Notes under the pieces: generated by a model
Database searches by the model: none
What the model saw: the letters and a program-made list of their open reading frames with translations, nothing else
What the model was told of the DNA's origin: nothing
Shown here: one piece after another, positions 1 to 10,521 of the stretch
How the letters are laid out: each line of letters starts with the position of its first letter
Position numbering within the stretch: position 1 is the stretch's first letter
Assembly: GCF_014652275.1 (NCBI RefSeq)
Contig: NZ_BMYM01000001.1
Coordinates: forward strand, 248,001-312,000
Origin: Parahalioglobus pacificus
GTDB lineage: Bacteria; Pseudomonadota; Gammaproteobacteria; Pseudomonadales; Halieaceae
DNA length: 64,000 bases
Reading direction: 5' to 3'
Translations under genes and position numbers: made by a program

Positions 1-1
1 T

Positions 2-580
2 GAGCCGCTGATGTCGGTGTCCTCATTGCCGCTTCCCGGAAAGCACAATGTGGCCAATGCACTTGCGGCCCTGGCCATCGGCAGCGTGCTGGAGCTGCCC
101 ACGGAGGCGATAGTTGCTGCGATAAAGGCCTTTAAAGGCTTGCCGCACCGCTGTGAGTTGGTTGTTGAAGCAAACGGTGTCACTTGGGTCAATGACTCCA
201 AAGGCACCAATGTGGGGGCCGCCATAGCAGCAGTTAACGGCTTGGGCGGTGATAACAACATTATTTTAATCGCTGGTGGTCAAGGTAAGGGCGCGGACTT
301 TGGCCCCTTGAAGGCACCGCTCGCCAACCACGCGAAAGCACTGATTACCCTTGGCGAGGATGCGGCAAAGCTGGAGCGAATGGCGGAGGGAGTGGTCACC
401 GTGCATCGCGCGCAGAGCATGGCGCACGCGGTTGAATTGGCTTCTAAGTTGGCCTCATGCGGCGACACAGTGCTGTTGTCACCCGCGTGCGCCAGTTTTG
501 ACATGTTTTCAGGATTCGCCGCCCGCGGCGACGCTTTCGCGGCGGCGGTGAGAACCTTGACGGGGGAAACTGATGCCTAG
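2..580 (+). CDS. murD: UDP-N-acetylmuramoylalanine--D-glutamate ligase MurD, C-terminal part
   Basis: This is the last 192 residues of MurD, the cytoplasmic ligase that adds D-glutamate to UDP-MurNAc-L-Ala in peptidoglycan precursor synthesis. The start lies left of the window. Visible are the Mur-ligase motif GKHNVANALAAL near the beginning, the hinge into the C-terminal domain (HRCELV, then WVNDSKGTNVGA), and the Rossmann-like segment IILIAGGQGKGADF. MurD proteins are about 440 residues, so somewhat less than half is present here. Its stop overlaps the ftsW start by 8 bases, and the following order (ftsW, murG, murC, ddlB, ftsQAZ) is the standard dcw cluster, which makes the assignment secure. 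Nothing in the visible part looks broken. Confidence 0.96.
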   Translation, partial: EPLMSVSSLPLPGKHNVANALAALAIGSVLELPTEAIVAAIKAFKGLPHRCELVVEANGVTWVNDSKGTNVGAAIAAVNGLGGDNNIILIAGGQGKGADFGPLKAPLANHAKALITLGEDAAKLERMAEGVVTVHRAQSMAHAVELASKLASCGDTVLLSPACASFDMFSGFAARGDAFAAAVRTLTGETDA

Positions 581-1721
581 GTCAGTCGCCCAGCACCGTA
601 GCCTGTTGGCGATTGATCCGCTATTGGGGTTGCTCGGACTCGCTCTGATACTTGTGGGTCTGATTGCCATAAGCTCCGCGTCCATCGAATACGGCGACTG
701 GCATTACGGCAATCCCTGGCATCACACCCAGCGTCACCTAGTGTACATCCTGGCAGCGACCGTAGCAGGCGTGATTACCTACCGCATCCCGGTTGGATTT
801 TGGGAGCAGACAGGCTGGGCATGGTTGTTGGTTGCGCTGGCGCTTTTGGTGCTGGTTCTTGTCCCGGGTATCGGCAAGGAGGTCAAGGGGAGTCAGCGCT
901 GGATTCAGTTGGGGGCCTTCACCTTGCAGCCGTCTGAGCTGGCGAAAGTGGCTCTGGTCATTTACCTAGCCGGTTACATGGTTCGGCAGGAAGAGGAGGT
1001 GCGCGGCAACTGGCGCGGTTTCCTCAAGCCCATGGCAGTTGTTGGTGCCGTTGCGCTGTTGTTGATGGTAGAGCCTGATTTTGGCGCCACGGTGATTTGC
1101 GCCGGCACCGCAATGGGGATGCTTTTCCTGGGCGGCGTACGTCTGGGTCATTTCCTTCTGATGTTGCTGGTGGGCCTGCTGGGGCTGGTGGCGTTGGTGT
1201 TTAGCGCACCTTACCGGGTGGCCAGGCTCACCGCCTATACCGACCCCTGGGCCGATCCGTTTGGCGCAGGCTTTCAGCTTATTCAATCGCTGATCGCTTT
1301 CGGGCGTGGCGAATGGCTGGGCGTAGGGCTGGGTAACAGTGTGCAGAAACTGTTCTACCTGCCCGAAGCCCACAACGACTTTGTATTCTCCATCTGGGCG
1401 GAGGAGACCGGTTTCATCGGCGCCATGCTGGTGATGGGCCTGTTTGCTGCATTAATTGGTCGCATCCTCTGGGTTGCTCGACAGGCGCTGTCGCAAGGAC
1501 AAAAGTTCGGTGCCTACGTTTGCTATGGCACCGCGTTGATCTTCTCGGGGCAAGCGTTTGTGAATATGGGGGTGAGCTCAGGGCTATTGCCCACCAAGGG
1601 TCTCACCCTGCCGTTTGTGAGTTATGGCGGCACCAGTCTCATCATGAGCTGTTGTCTTCTGGCGCTGGTACTGCGCGTAGAGCGGAGCCTGGACACACAG
1701 GGAGGGCGCACGCGTGGTTGA
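573..1721 (+). CDS. ftsW: Septal peptidoglycan polymerase FtsW (SEDS family)
   Basis: FtsW is the SEDS-family glycosyltransferase that polymerises septal peptidoglycan together with FtsI in the inner membrane. The 382-residue product has about ten hydrophobic segments and the family loops: the conserved PEAHNDFVFSIWAEETGF stretch (about residues 270-287) and the C-terminal SYGGTSL signature (about 350-356). Length is normal for the family. The ATG overlaps the murD stop by 8 bases, and the murG GTG in turn overlaps the ftsW stop, so translation is probably coupled. The dcw position separates it from the elongation paralogue RodA. Confidence is high. Confidence 0.97.
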   Translation: MPRSVAQHRSLLAIDPLLGLLGLALILVGLIAISSASIEYGDWHYGNPWHHTQRHLVYILAATVAGVITYRIPVGFWEQTGWAWLLVALALLVLVLVPGIGKEVKGSQRWIQLGAFTLQPSELAKVALVIYLAGYMVRQEEEVRGNWRGFLKPMAVVGAVALLLMVEPDFGATVICAGTAMGMLFLGGVRLGHFLLMLLVGLLGLVALVFSAPYRVARLTAYTDPWADPFGAGFQLIQSLIAFGRGEWLGVGLGNSVQKLFYLPEAHNDFVFSIWAEETGFIGAMLVMGLFAALIGRILWVARQALSQGQKFGAYVCYGTALIFSGQAFVNMGVSSGLLPTKGLTLPFVSYGGTSLIMSCCLLALVLRVERSLDTQGGRTRG

Positions 1722-2814
1722 TGCATCCTCACCTCTGATACTCGTTATGGCTGGCGGTACGGGTGGTCATGTGTATCCTGCGCTGGCTGTCGCTCGCGAG
1801 TTAGAGGAACGCGGTTATCGCATCGCCTGGGTTGGCACGGATCGGGGTCTCGAGGCACGCGTTGTGCCTGCCGCTGGCTTTGCGCTTCACGTCTTGCCAA
1901 TGCGAGGTGTTCGCGGCAAGAGTCTATTCGGTAGGTTGCTCGGCGTGCTGATGTTGTTAGTGGCACTGTGCGAAGCGCTTGTGCTGGTGTTTAAGCTCAA
2001 GCCCGTGTGTGTGCTGGGAATGGGTGGTTACGCCTCCGGCCCTGCGGGGGCGGCGGCCTGGTTATTGCGCAAGCCACTGCTGGTGCATGAGCAGAATGCT
2101 GTCGCCGGTACCACAAACCGCCTGTTGGCGCCGCTGGCCACAGAGATCGTTGCGGGTTTTGCAGGGGCATTCAAGCCCGCTGTGGCGTACAACGTGCTGG
2201 GTAACCCTGTGCGGGCTGAATTCATAGCGCAGGCCGCAAACGCGCCCTGGCACTTTAGCGGTGACAGGCCGCTGCGCTTGTTGGTCGTAGGCGGCAGTTT
2301 GGGTGCAAAGCCCCTGAACGAGTTGGTGCCCGAAGCCGTGCGCACTGTAATTGACAGTGGAGTCGCGCCTGGGATTGAAGTCTGGCACCAGTGTGGTGCT
2401 GCCCACGGTGACGCTGTTCGCGCTGCATATACCGGCGTTTCCGAATCCCAGGTTCGCGTTAGCGAGTTCGTCGAGGATATGGCCACGGCCTATGCCTGGG
2501 CCGATGTCGTCGTGTGCCGCGCTGGCGCATTGACGGTAGCGGAGTTGGCGATCATGCGCCGGCCCGCACTGTTGGTGCCCCTTCCGCATGCCATTGACGA
2601 CCATCAGACGGCCAATGCGCGCGCGCTGGCCGATGTAGGTGCGGGTGTTTTGCTGAAGCAGTCAGAGCTGAGTGCGCAAATCCTCGCCCAGCGAATAGAG
2701 CAGTACCTGCGCTCGCCCGAGCAATTGGCAAAGATGTCTGCTGCCTGTGAGTCCGTTGCCAGACCGAAGGCGACACAGCAAGTGGCCGATCGTTGTGAGG
2801 CACTGGCGGCATGA
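1714..2814 (+). CDS. murG: UDP-GlcNAc:lipid I N-acetylglucosaminyltransferase MurG
   Basis: MurG is a GT28 transferase on the inner face of the cytoplasmic membrane that converts lipid I to lipid II. The 366-residue protein has the N-terminal glycine-rich loop [16 protein letters not shown] (about residues 12-27), a second loop [12 protein letters not shown] (about 193-204) and the donor-binding motif [12 protein letters not shown] (about 268-279). The start is GTG at 1714, overlapping the ftsW stop by 8 bases; a later in-frame ATG exists only deep inside the conserved fold, so GTG is preferred. Length and motifs are normal. Confidence 0.97.
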   Translation: MVDASSPLILVMAGGTGGHVYPALAVARELEERGYRIAWVGTDRGLEARVVPAAGFALHVLPMRGVRGKSLFGRLLGVLMLLVALCEALVLVFKLKPVCVLGMGGYASGPAGAAAWLLRKPLLVHEQNAVAGTTNRLLAPLATEIVAGFAGAFKPAVAYNVLGNPVRAEFIAQAANAPWHFSGDRPLRLLVVGGSLGAKPLNELVPEAVRTVIDSGVAPGIEVWHQCGAAHGDAVRAAYTGVSESQVRVSEFVEDMATAYAWADVVVCRAGALTVAELAIMRRPALLVPLPHAIDDHQTANARALADVGAGVLLKQSELSAQILAQRIEQYLRSPEQLAKMSAACESVARPKATQQVADRCEALAA

Positions 2815-4244
2815 ACGAGCGTAACGTGTACTCCGTTCCCGAAATGCGCCGAGTTCGCCGCATCCATATGATTGGCGTTGGCGGCAGCGGTATGAATGGC
2901 ATTGCCGAAGTGCTGGTAAACCTGGGTTACGAAGTTTCCGGATCAGACCTGCAGCGCAGCGCATCCACAGAACGACTCGAAAATGCGGGAGTGACCGTAT
3001 TTATTGGGCACGATGCCGCCCATGTCACTGGGGCCGATGTGATTGTGGCCTCCAGTGCTGTGGGCGATGAGAATCCTGAAGTCGTGGCTGCGCGCGAAGC
3101 CAGGGTACCGGTGGTGCCGCGGGCAGAAATGCTGGCTGAGTTAATGCGCTACCGCCATGGCATCGCCGTCGCAGGTACCCACGGAAAAACAACCACCACC
3201 AGTTTGATTGCGTCTATCTTTGGTGCGGCCAGCCTTGATCCGACATTTGTCATCGGCGGACGCCTTAATAGCGCGGGCAGCAATGCCCAGCTGGGCGCTA
3301 GCCGGTTCCTTATTGCCGAGGCGGACGAAAGCGACGCCTCCTTCCTGCATCTGCAACCGATGGTTGCGGTGGTCACTAACATTGAAGCTGACCACATGGA
3401 GACCTATGGCGGCGATTTCGCCAACCTGCGCCGCACCTTCCTCGACTTCCTGCATAACTTGCCGTTTTACGGCATGGCGGTGCTGTGCATCGATGATGAT
3501 GAAGTCAGGGATCTATTGCCCGAGGTATCGCGGCAGGTATTGACCTATGGCTTTGACGAGGCTGCCGATTACCGCATCGTCGATCTGCAACGTGACGGGC
3601 TACAGACCCGTTTCCGGGTCTTGCGCCCCGAGGGGCTTAGTGAATTGGCTATTAGCCTGAATCTGCCCGGACTGCATAACGTCCTAAACGCCACGGCAGC
3701 CATTGCCGTCGCCAGCGATGAGGGCATTGCTGACGGTGCGATTCAATCCGGACTGGCGGAGTTCTCCGGTGTTAATCGCCGGTTCACCCAGCTGGGCGAG
3801 GTGGCTGTGAACGGTGGCGCAGCGCGCCTGGTTGATGACTACGGTCACCATCCCACCGAAGTGAGTGCCACACTTGATGCAGCCCGTCAGGCATTCCCTG
3901 GCCAGCGGACCGTGATGATCTACCAGCCTCACCGCTTCAGCCGCACCCGAGACCTGTATGACGATTTTGTCAAAGTTCTCTCGGGTGCGGATGTGCTGGT
4001 ACTGCTGGATGTGTACCCCGCAGGTGAAGAGCCGATTCCCGGCGCGGACAGCCGTAGCCTCTCACGCAGCATCCGCCAGCGTGGACAGGTGGACCCGATT
4101 TTCGCCGCCTCAACCGACGAGGTGCCGGGCCTGTTGCGTGGTGTGCTGCGCGATGGCGATGTCGTCATCGCCCAAGGTGCCGGAAATATTGCAGCCCTGG
4201 CCCAATCGCTGGCGGCTATGAAAACGCTGGGGGAGTTGAAGTGA
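2811..4244 (+). CDS. murC: UDP-N-acetylmuramate--L-alanine ligase MurC
   Basis: MurC attaches L-alanine to UDP-MurNAc, the first amino-acid addition in the stem peptide, using ATP in the cytoplasm. The 477-residue product shows the N-terminal nucleotide-sugar loop [15 protein letters not shown] (about residues 21-35), the ATP P-loop [13 protein letters not shown] (about 122-134), the Mur-ligase NVLNATAA segment, and the third-domain motif [14 protein letters not shown] (about 343-356). It overlaps murG by ATGA, a typical coupled junction. Its 3' end overlaps the ddlB start by 4 bases. Length is normal. Confidence 0.97.
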   Translation: MNERNVYSVPEMRRVRRIHMIGVGGSGMNGIAEVLVNLGYEVSGSDLQRSASTERLENAGVTVFIGHDAAHVTGADVIVASSAVGDENPEVVAAREARVPVVPRAEMLAELMRYRHGIAVAGTHGKTTTTSLIASIFGAASLDPTFVIGGRLNSAGSNAQLGASRFLIAEADESDASFLHLQPMVAVVTNIEADHMETYGGDFANLRRTFLDFLHNLPFYGMAVLCIDDDEVRDLLPEVSRQVLTYGFDEAADYRIVDLQRDGLQTRFRVLRPEGLSELAISLNLPGLHNVLNATAAIAVASDEGIADGAIQSGLAEFSGVNRRFTQLGEVAVNGGAARLVDDYGHHPTEVSATLDAARQAFPGQRTVMIYQPHRFSRTRDLYDDFVKVLSGADVLVLLDVYPAGEEPIPGADSRSLSRSIRQRGQVDPIFAASTDEVPGLLRGVLRDGDVVIAQGAGNIAALAQSLAAMKTLGELK

Positions 4245-5188
4245 GTGTGAATCTGGAACCCGACCTGACGCCGCTGGCTGGTAAACCGGTGGCGGTATTG
4301 CTGGGCGGGAAGTCGGCGGAGCGCAAAGTGTCGCTCAACAGCGGTGCGACCATCGTCGAGGCGCTGCGCGCATTGAACCTGGATGTTCGCGCGGTGGACA
4401 CAGCCGATGACTCCTGGATAGACCAGCTTCATGGCGTTGGCTTTGCATTTATTGCCCTTCACGGCCCGGGGGGTGAGGACGGCACGATTCAAGGTGCGCT
4501 GCAGAGCATGGGTATTCCCTACAGCGGATCCGGCGTTCTTGGTTCCTCGTTGGCTATGGACAAACTTCGCACCAAGCAGTTGTGGCAGGGCGTTGGCGTC
4601 AGCACGGGCGCGTTTGTCCCGCTGGCCGAAGACAGCGATTGGGAAGGCATCATCGAGCGCCTGGGCAAGGTGTTTGTGAAGCCCGCCTGCGAGGGCTCGA
4701 GCATCGGTATGACGCCTGCCACTAACGCGCTGACACTCAAGGCAGCTTATCGCGCTGCGGCAGAATACGGCACGGGTGTTATTGCAGAGCAGTTCATCGA
4801 CGGCCCCGAATACACAGTGGCCATCCTGGGCGATCAGGCGCTGCCCTCGATTCGCATGGAGACGGATAACGAGTTCTACGACTACGAAGCCAAATACCTG
4901 TCTAACGATACGCGTTACCAATGTCCCAGTGACCTCGACGAGTACGAGGAGTCACAACTCGCCCGGCTGGCTCTGCGTGCGTTTGACACGCTGGGTTGCG
5001 AAGTCTGGGGGCGGGTGGATGTGATGCGAGGCGCCAATGGTCGGTTCTACGTACTGGAGGTGAATACCGTACCGGGCATGACCTCGCACAGCCTCGTGCC
5101 CATGGCGGCGCGAGCTGCGCACATGACCATTGAATCTCTGGTGGCACACATAATCTCCCTGAGCCTGGAGCAGAAGCGCAATGGCTAA
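4241..5188 (+). CDS. ddlB: D-alanine--D-alanine ligase
   Basis: This ATP-grasp enzyme joins two D-alanines to make the dipeptide used by MurF. The 315-residue protein has the N-terminal motif [14 protein letters not shown] (about residues 21-34), the substrate loop [14 protein letters not shown], the SYSG-type region [18 protein letters not shown], and the C-terminal metal/ATP motif [15 protein letters not shown] (about 276-290). The GTG start at 4241 overlaps the murC stop (GTGA). Its end overlaps ftsQ by 8 bases. The dcw location supports naming it DdlB rather than DdlA. Confidence 0.95.
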   Translation: MSVNLEPDLTPLAGKPVAVLLGGKSAERKVSLNSGATIVEALRALNLDVRAVDTADDSWIDQLHGVGFAFIALHGPGGEDGTIQGALQSMGIPYSGSGVLGSSLAMDKLRTKQLWQGVGVSTGAFVPLAEDSDWEGIIERLGKVFVKPACEGSSIGMTPATNALTLKAAYRAAAEYGTGVIAEQFIDGPEYTVAILGDQALPSIRMETDNEFYDYEAKYLSNDTRYQCPSDLDEYEESQLARLALRAFDTLGCEVWGRVDVMRGANGRFYVLEVNTVPGMTSHSLVPMAARAAHMTIESLVAHIISLSLEQKRNG

Positions 5189-5999
5189 TGCGCCCAAAGC
5201 CAATGTGCGTAAGCGCAACGCCTCCCGCAAGGGCGGGGCGAGTGCTACGCGAAAAACGGCGCAGGCCCCGACCCGTCAACGCTTTGCTTTGCCCTGGCTT
5301 AACCACGTGATGATCCTTGCAGGGGTCGCATTCGTTGCGGTGGCGGCCGTACAGGCCTGGTTGACCTTAGATGCCATCCCGGTTGAACAGATCAGCGTGA
5401 AAGGTTCATTGGAGCACACACAGCGCGAAGCGGTTGAGTCGCTGGTGCAGCCTGCACTGGTTGGCGGCTTCCTTAGCGCAGACCTGGCAACTATGCAGCA
5501 GCAACTGGAATCCTTGCCCTGGATTTACTCCGCCAATGTGCGCCGGCGCTGGCCTAATGCGCTTGAGATTCACGTGGTCGAGCAATTGCCGATTGCCCAC
5601 TGGGGCGAAGCGGGCTTTCTCAATCACGAGGCGCAAGTATTTCAATCGCCCGATGCGCAGCGTTGGGAGGGCCTGCCAACCTTGCGTGGCCCAGAGGGCA
5701 GTGCGCGACATTTGGTTGCCCGTTACCAGCGGCTTGAAGAGCTGCTGGCGCCCATCGGCAGGGAGGTAGTGACGCTGATTCAGGATCGACGGGGTCAACT
5801 GGATGCCGAGTTGGATAACGGTATTCATCTGTTGCTCGGCAATGACGAGTTTGTCGAGCGGGTGCAGCGCTTTGTTGCGCTGTATCAGCGGGAGCTAAGG
5901 GCGCGTGACGAGTCCGTCGCGCGAGTGGATTTACGTTACGCCAGCGGCGTGGCAGTGGCCTTTGAGTCAGCGGAACAGCTGGCGGGCCTGACGGAATAA
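5181..5999 (+). CDS. ftsQ: Cell division protein FtsQ
   Basis: FtsQ is a bitopic inner-membrane protein of the divisome that recruits FtsB and FtsL. The 272-residue product begins with a basic cytoplasmic tail rich in Lys/Arg, followed by one membrane segment (about residues 37-57, MILAGVAFVAVAAVQAWL). A periplasmic POTRA domain follows, starting at IPVEQISVKGSLEHT, and then the FtsQ/DivIB beta domain. Sequence conservation in this family is low, so the assignment rests on the architecture plus the position between ddlB and ftsA. It overlaps ddlB by 8 bases. Confidence 0.94.
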   Translation: MANAPKANVRKRNASRKGGASATRKTAQAPTRQRFALPWLNHVMILAGVAFVAVAAVQAWLTLDAIPVEQISVKGSLEHTQREAVESLVQPALVGGFLSADLATMQQQLESLPWIYSANVRRRWPNALEIHVVEQLPIAHWGEAGFLNHEAQVFQSPDAQRWEGLPTLRGPEGSARHLVARYQRLEELLAPIGREVVTLIQDRRGQLDAELDNGIHLLLGNDEFVERVQRFVALYQRELRARDESVARVDLRYASGVAVAFESAEQLAGLTE

Positions 6000-6021
6000 G
6001 AAGAGCGGGAGAGACACTGCC

Positions 6022-7260
6022 ATGGGCAGCGCACAGGACAAACGGATGATAGTTGGCCTCGATATTGGCACGTCGAAGGTGGTCGCCATTGTAGGCGAGA
6101 TCACGCCGGACGGCGGTATTGAGGTTGTCGGCATTGGCTCACACCCCTCTAAGGGCATGAAAAAGGGCGTGGTGGTGAACATCGAGTCCACGGTGGCCTC
6201 GATCCAGCGAGCGGTCGAGGAAGCCGAGCTCATGGCTGGCTGCCAGATTCATTCGGTCTACGTGGGCATCGCCGGCAGTCATATTCGCAGCCTTAACTCG
6301 CACGGCATTGTGGCGATCAAGGACCGGGAGGTATTCGCCGCTGATCTGGATCGAGTCATTGATGCAGCCCAGGCTGTCGCTATTCCTGCGGACCAAAAGG
6401 TGCTTCACATCCTGCCTCAGGAATATGTGATCGATAACCAGGAGGGCATCAAGGAGCCGCTGGGTATGTCGGGCGTGCGGTTGGAGGCAAAAGTGCACCT
6501 TGTTACCTGCGCGGTAAATGCTGCCCAGAACATTGAAAAGTGCATCCGACGCTGTGGCCTGGACGTGGAAGACATCATCCTGGAGCAGCTGGCCTCCAGC
6601 TATTCGGTACTCACCGAAGACGAGCGTGAATTGGGTGTGTGCCTGGTAGATATCGGTGGGGGCACCAGCGATATCGCGATCTTTACCGAAGGCTCAATCC
6701 GCCACACCGGTGTTATTCCTATCGCCGGTGATCAGGTGACCAACGATATCGCCATGGCCCTGCGCACGCCGACGCAGCATGCCGAGGAAATAAAGATCAA
6801 GTACGCCTGCGCACTGACCCAACTGGCTGGCGCCGACGAGACCATCAAGGTACCAAGCGTGGGCGAACGTCCGCCGCGAGACTTGTCCCGCCAGGCGTTG
6901 GCTGAGGTAGTTGAGCCTCGCTACGACGAACTTTTCACGCTGGTACAGGCGGAGCTCCGCCGCAGTGGCTACGAGGACATGGTGCCGGCAGGGATCGTAC
7001 TCACCGGGGGCACCGCGAAGATGGAAGGTGTGGTCGAGCTGGCCGAAGAGATATTCCATATGCCGGTTCGCGTGGGCTACCCGCAGGCTGTACAGGGCCT
7101 GAACGACATTGTGCGCAACCCCATTTATGCAACTGGCGTGGGTTTGCTGATGTACGGCTTGGAAAATCAAGACGACGGAGGCAGGCCTGCACGCAGCGGC
7201 GGGTCGGGCGAGGGCAACTGGCTCGACAGGGCCAGGGGTTGGATACAAAACAATTTTTAG
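6022..7260 (+). CDS. ftsA: Cell division protein FtsA
   Basis: FtsA is the actin-like ATPase that tethers FtsZ to the membrane and recruits later divisome proteins. The 412-residue protein has the phosphate-1 loop VGLDIGTSKVVAIVGEI (about residues 11-27), the phosphate-2 loop VDIGGGTSDIAIF (about 208-220) and the adenosine motif IVLTGGTAKMEG (about 330-341). The C-terminus (NWLDRARGWIQNNF) is an amphipathic helix of the membrane-targeting kind. It lies 22 bp after ftsQ and 59 bp before ftsZ. Length is typical. Confidence 0.97.
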   Translation: MGSAQDKRMIVGLDIGTSKVVAIVGEITPDGGIEVVGIGSHPSKGMKKGVVVNIESTVASIQRAVEEAELMAGCQIHSVYVGIAGSHIRSLNSHGIVAIKDREVFAADLDRVIDAAQAVAIPADQKVLHILPQEYVIDNQEGIKEPLGMSGVRLEAKVHLVTCAVNAAQNIEKCIRRCGLDVEDIILEQLASSYSVLTEDERELGVCLVDIGGGTSDIAIFTEGSIRHTGVIPIAGDQVTNDIAMALRTPTQHAEEIKIKYACALTQLAGADETIKVPSVGERPPRDLSRQALAEVVEPRYDELFTLVQAELRRSGYEDMVPAGIVLTGGTAKMEGVVELAEEIFHMPVRVGYPQAVQGLNDIVRNPIYATGVGLLMYGLENQDDGGRPARSGGSGEGNWLDRARGWIQNNF

Positions 7261-7319
7261 GTGTAACGCAGTACGCAGTCGCGCTTGTCGCGGCACTTTA
7301 TAAAAAGGGGAGATAAACC

Positions 7320-8501
7320 ATGTTTGAACTCATTGATAACGTTCCAGAGAACGCCGTGATCAAGGTGATCGGAGTGGGCGGAGGCGGCGGCAACGCCGTG
7401 AAGCACATGATCGATAACGAGGTCGAAGGTGTGGACTTTATTTGTGCCAATACTGACGCTCAAGCACTGTCAGACGTTGAGTCGCGAACAGTGCTGCAAC
7501 TCGGTGGTGATATCACCAAGGGGCTTGGAGCGGGTGCCAATCCAGAAATAGGACGTGCGGCGGCGATGGAAGATCGTGAGCGCATTGCCGATACGCTGGC
7601 TGGCGCCGATATGGTGTTCATCACCGCTGGGATGGGCGGTGGCACCGGCACCGGTGGTGCGCCAGTGGTCGCTGAAGTCGCGAGAGAAATGGGCATTCTG
7701 ACGGTTGCTGTCGTCACACGCCCGTTCCCGTTTGAGGGCAAGAAACGCCTCTCAATCGCGCACGAAGGTGTGCGTGAACTGCAGCAGCATGTGGACTCGT
7801 TGATTACGATTCCCAACGAAAAACTGCTGGAGGTTTTGGGGAAAAATACCAGTCTGCTGGATGCCTTTAAAGAAGCGAATGATGTATTGTTGGGCGCGGT
7901 TCAGGGCATTGCCGACCTGATCATCCGTCCAGGCATGATCAACGTAGACTTTGCAGACGTTCGTACTGTGATGTCTGAAATGGGTATGGCAATGATGGGC
8001 ACGGGCTCCGCTACTGGTGAAAACCGGGCGCGTGAGGCTGCTGAGAGAGCTATCAATAGCCCCCTCCTTGACGACATCGATTTGCAGGGCGCTCGCGGTA
8101 TCCTGGTGAATATCACCGCAGGGCTCGATCTGTCACTTGGAGAGTTCTCCGACGTTGGCGACACGATCGAGGAATTTGCGTCCGAAGAAGCAACAGTAGT
8201 GGTAGGGACAGTCATCGATCCGGAGATGACGGATGAGTTGAAGGTGACCGTTGTGGCTACCGGTCTTGGGGCCGAAGCTGCGCGTACACCGCTTCAGGTG
8301 GTTGATACCCCGGTGCGAGAAACACCGGCGACCGCTGAGGAACTTTCTGAAGCTCCGAATTACAAAGACTACGACCTGCCAGCCGGTCGACGTAAACAGC
8401 GTCAGGTAGCGGCAGGTGGTCAGGCAGCAGCGGCTGTCGCAGACGCCGGTGGCGAGGAATACTTCGATATTCCTGCGTTTTTGCGCCGCCAGGCCGACTA
8501 G
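7320..8501 (+). CDS. ftsZ: Cell division GTPase FtsZ
   Basis: FtsZ is the tubulin-like GTPase that forms the cytokinetic ring. The 393-residue protein carries the tubulin signature [13 protein letters not shown] (about residues 101-113), the T7-loop region [12 protein letters not shown] (about 204-215) and, after a variable linker, the conserved C-terminal peptide DIPAFLRRQ that binds FtsA, ZipA and other partners. A good ribosome-binding site (AAGGGGAG) sits about 7 bases before the ATG. The 59-bp leader after ftsA leaves room for an additional promoter, but I see no convincing -35/-10 pair there. Confidence 0.98.
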   Translation: MFELIDNVPENAVIKVIGVGGGGGNAVKHMIDNEVEGVDFICANTDAQALSDVESRTVLQLGGDITKGLGAGANPEIGRAAAMEDRERIADTLAGADMVFITAGMGGGTGTGGAPVVAEVAREMGILTVAVVTRPFPFEGKKRLSIAHEGVRELQQHVDSLITIPNEKLLEVLGKNTSLLDAFKEANDVLLGAVQGIADLIIRPGMINVDFADVRTVMSEMGMAMMGTGSATGENRAREAAERAINSPLLDDIDLQGARGILVNITAGLDLSLGEFSDVGDTIEEFASEEATVVVGTVIDPEMTDELKVTVVATGLGAEAARTPLQVVDTPVRETPATAEELSEAPNYKDYDLPAGRRKQRQVAAGGQAAAAVADAGGEEYFDIPAFLRRQAD

Positions 8502-8575
8502 GAGCCACTACCGGGTAACTGTGCGGTAGCGGCGTTTACCGTCTCGCGGACGGCACAGATTACGGTTGGAAAGGT

Positions 8576-9490
8576 ATGATTCGACAGCGTACTTTGCGAA
8601 ATGCCATTAAGGCGACGGGTGTGGGTTTGCACACGGGTGAGAAGGTGTATCTGACGCTGTCTCCTGCACCGCCCAATGCCGGTATTGTGTTTCGTCGCGT
8701 CGATCTTGACCCGGTGGTCGAGATTCCCGCGCGCGCAGAGAACGTGGGAGATACCACGCTTTCCACCAGCTTGGTGACCGGTGATGAACGGGTCTCCACG
8801 GTAGAACACCTTCTCTCGGCCATGGCAGGGCTGGGTATCGATAATGCGTACGTCGATGTCAGTGCCGCCGAAGTGCCGATTATGGATGGCAGTGCGGGGC
8901 CATTTGTGTTCCTGATCCAGTCCGCTGGTATTGAGGAGCAGAACGCGCCCAAGAAGTTTATTCGCATTAAGCGCCCGATCACGGTTGAAGACGGGGACAA
9001 GGTAGCCAGCTTCCTCCCCTTTGATGGCTTCAAAGTCTCCTTCACTATCGACTTTGATCACCCGGTGTTTCGCGATCGTACTGCCCACGCCGAAGTCGAC
9101 TTCTCCACCACCTCCTTCGTGAAGGAGGTGTCTCGCGCCAGAACCTTTGGCTTCATGCATGAGATCGAATACCTGCGATCCAAGGGCCTTGCTCGCGGCG
9201 GCAGCGTCGACAACGCCATTGTGGTGGATGAATACCGCATCCTGAACCAGGATGGTCTGCGCTACGACGATGAGTTTGTTAAGCACAAGGTGCTGGACGC
9301 CATCGGTGACCTCTACCTGCTGGGCCACAGTCTCATTGGCGAGTTTCGTGCCCACAAGTCAGGCCACGCACTGAACAATGCTTCTTTGCGAGCGTTGATC
9401 GCCCAGACAGATGCCTGGGAAATGGTCACCTTCGAGGACGAGGCTGAATCTCCAATTTCCTATGCCCTGAACGCCGTTCCTGCGGCCTGA
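8576..9490 (+). CDS. lpxC: UDP-3-O-acyl-N-acetylglucosamine deacetylase LpxC
   Basis: LpxC is the zinc deacetylase that catalyses the committed step of lipid A synthesis in the cytoplasm. The 304-residue protein shows the first zinc-ligand motif [15 protein letters not shown] (about residues 77-91) and the second zinc/catalytic region [18 protein letters not shown] (about 235-252, with the conserved His and Asp), followed by [14 protein letters not shown] containing the catalytic histidine. Its position directly after ftsZ is the usual gammaproteobacterial arrangement. The ATG lies just after a GGAAAGG ribosome-binding site. Confidence 0.97.
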   Translation: MIRQRTLRNAIKATGVGLHTGEKVYLTLSPAPPNAGIVFRRVDLDPVVEIPARAENVGDTTLSTSLVTGDERVSTVEHLLSAMAGLGIDNAYVDVSAAEVPIMDGSAGPFVFLIQSAGIEEQNAPKKFIRIKRPITVEDGDKVASFLPFDGFKVSFTIDFDHPVFRDRTAHAEVDFSTTSFVKEVSRARTFGFMHEIEYLRSKGLARGGSVDNAIVVDEYRILNQDGLRYDDEFVKHKVLDAIGDLYLLGHSLIGEFRAHKSGHALNNASLRALIAQTDAWEMVTFEDEAESPISYALNAVPAA

Positions 9491-9576
9491 TTTAACCCCC
9501 CTTCTGGGGCATATGCGTGGAATTTGATAGTGCGTTGTGGCATAGTCCCGCCCTCGTTATCGCTCCCTGGCTCTGA

Positions 9577-10494
9577 ATGAAAGTCATTCTCATTAACCGC
9601 AAACACGGCGGGTCTCGCTCTATCGAGCTGGGCCGGTGGTCCTGTGCCTTGTTGTCGCTGTGTTGCCTGGGATTTGCCGGTCTGGGCTACCTCGCCGGTA
9701 TGGATGCGGAGCCTCGCTCCCTGCGCGGTGCAACCCTGGATTCACTACAGGATGAGGTTGAGTCGCAGGAAGAATCGTTAGCTGATTTGCGGGAAGACGC
9801 GCAGCGTTCGCTTCAGGCAATGACCTTGAATCTGGCCGAACTGCAAGCCCGACTGACCCGGCTTGATGCGTTGGGTGAGCACCTGACTGCTATGGCCGGA
9901 TTGGAAGACGGTGAGTTCGATTTCAGCCAGCCGCCCGCTCTGGGTGGCCCGATGGCAGATGCCCTGGGTATGGAGCTGCAACGGCTGGACCTCAGCACCG
10001 GGCTCAAGTCGTTGGACGATAAAATCAGCGATCGTGAAAAGCAGCTGGGCGTGCTCGAGTCCATGCTGAGCAATCGCAATCTGGATGCCCAAGCCTGGCT
10101 TTCAGGCAGGCCGGTAGAGAAGGGTTGGATATCCTCACCCTTCGGCCAGAGAACCGATCCTTTTACTGGAAACCCGGCCATGCATTACGGCGTGGACCTG
10201 GCGGGTAAGGAAGGTTCCAATATCATTGCCGTAGCGGGTGGCATTGTTACCCAGACTGGCGAGCAGACAGGCTACGGCCAGTATGTCGAACTCGCGCACG
10301 GCGACGGGTTTGTCACGCGCTATGCCCACAACAAAACCAACCTGGTAGAGCCTGGCGACTTCGTCCGCAAGGGCGAGCCGATAGCCATTATGGGCAGTAC
10401 GGGTCGCTCCACCGGACCTCACGTTCACTTTGAAGTCTACAAGCACGGCCGCGCTGTCGATCCGGCCAGTTACATGCGTCGCACCCGACGCTGA
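9577..10494 (+). CDS. M23 family (LytM-type) zinc endopeptidase, membrane-anchored
   Basis: The 305-residue protein has a membrane segment near the N-terminus (about residues 22-45), a probable coiled coil (about 60-100, rich in Glu, Leu and Gln), and a C-terminal LytM/M23 domain. The zinc ligands are present: the histidine and aspartate in MHYGVDLAG (about residues 205-213) and the HVHFE pair (about 284-288), so an active peptidoglycan endopeptidase is expected, unlike EnvC-type activators that lack ligands. It occupies the lpxC-secA interval, where enterobacteria encode SecM, but no SecM-type arrest sequence is visible. The precise name within the M23 family is uncertain. Confidence 0.85.
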   Translation: MKVILINRKHGGSRSIELGRWSCALLSLCCLGFAGLGYLAGMDAEPRSLRGATLDSLQDEVESQEESLADLREDAQRSLQAMTLNLAELQARLTRLDALGEHLTAMAGLEDGEFDFSQPPALGGPMADALGMELQRLDLSTGLKSLDDKISDREKQLGVLESMLSNRNLDAQAWLSGRPVEKGWISSPFGQRTDPFTGNPAMHYGVDLAGKEGSNIIAVAGGIVTQTGEQTGYGQYVELAHGDGFVTRYAHNKTNLVEPGDFVRKGEPIAIMGSTGRSTGPHVHFEVYKHGRAVDPASYMRRTRR

Positions 10495-10521
10495 TACTCC
10501 CTCTCCAGCTTTTTTCTCATC

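Noticed and set aside
3929-4921. Minus-strand open frame of 330 codons
   Set aside because: It is antisense to murC and ddlB and has no recognisable domain.
9491-9576. CCCC-TTCT-GGGG inverted repeat after lpxC as terminator
   Set aside because: Only a 4-bp stem and no T run follows.
10400-10494. SecM-like arrest peptide at the end of the M23 gene
   Set aside because: The C-terminus (DPASYMRRTRR) has no resemblance to the SecM stall motif.
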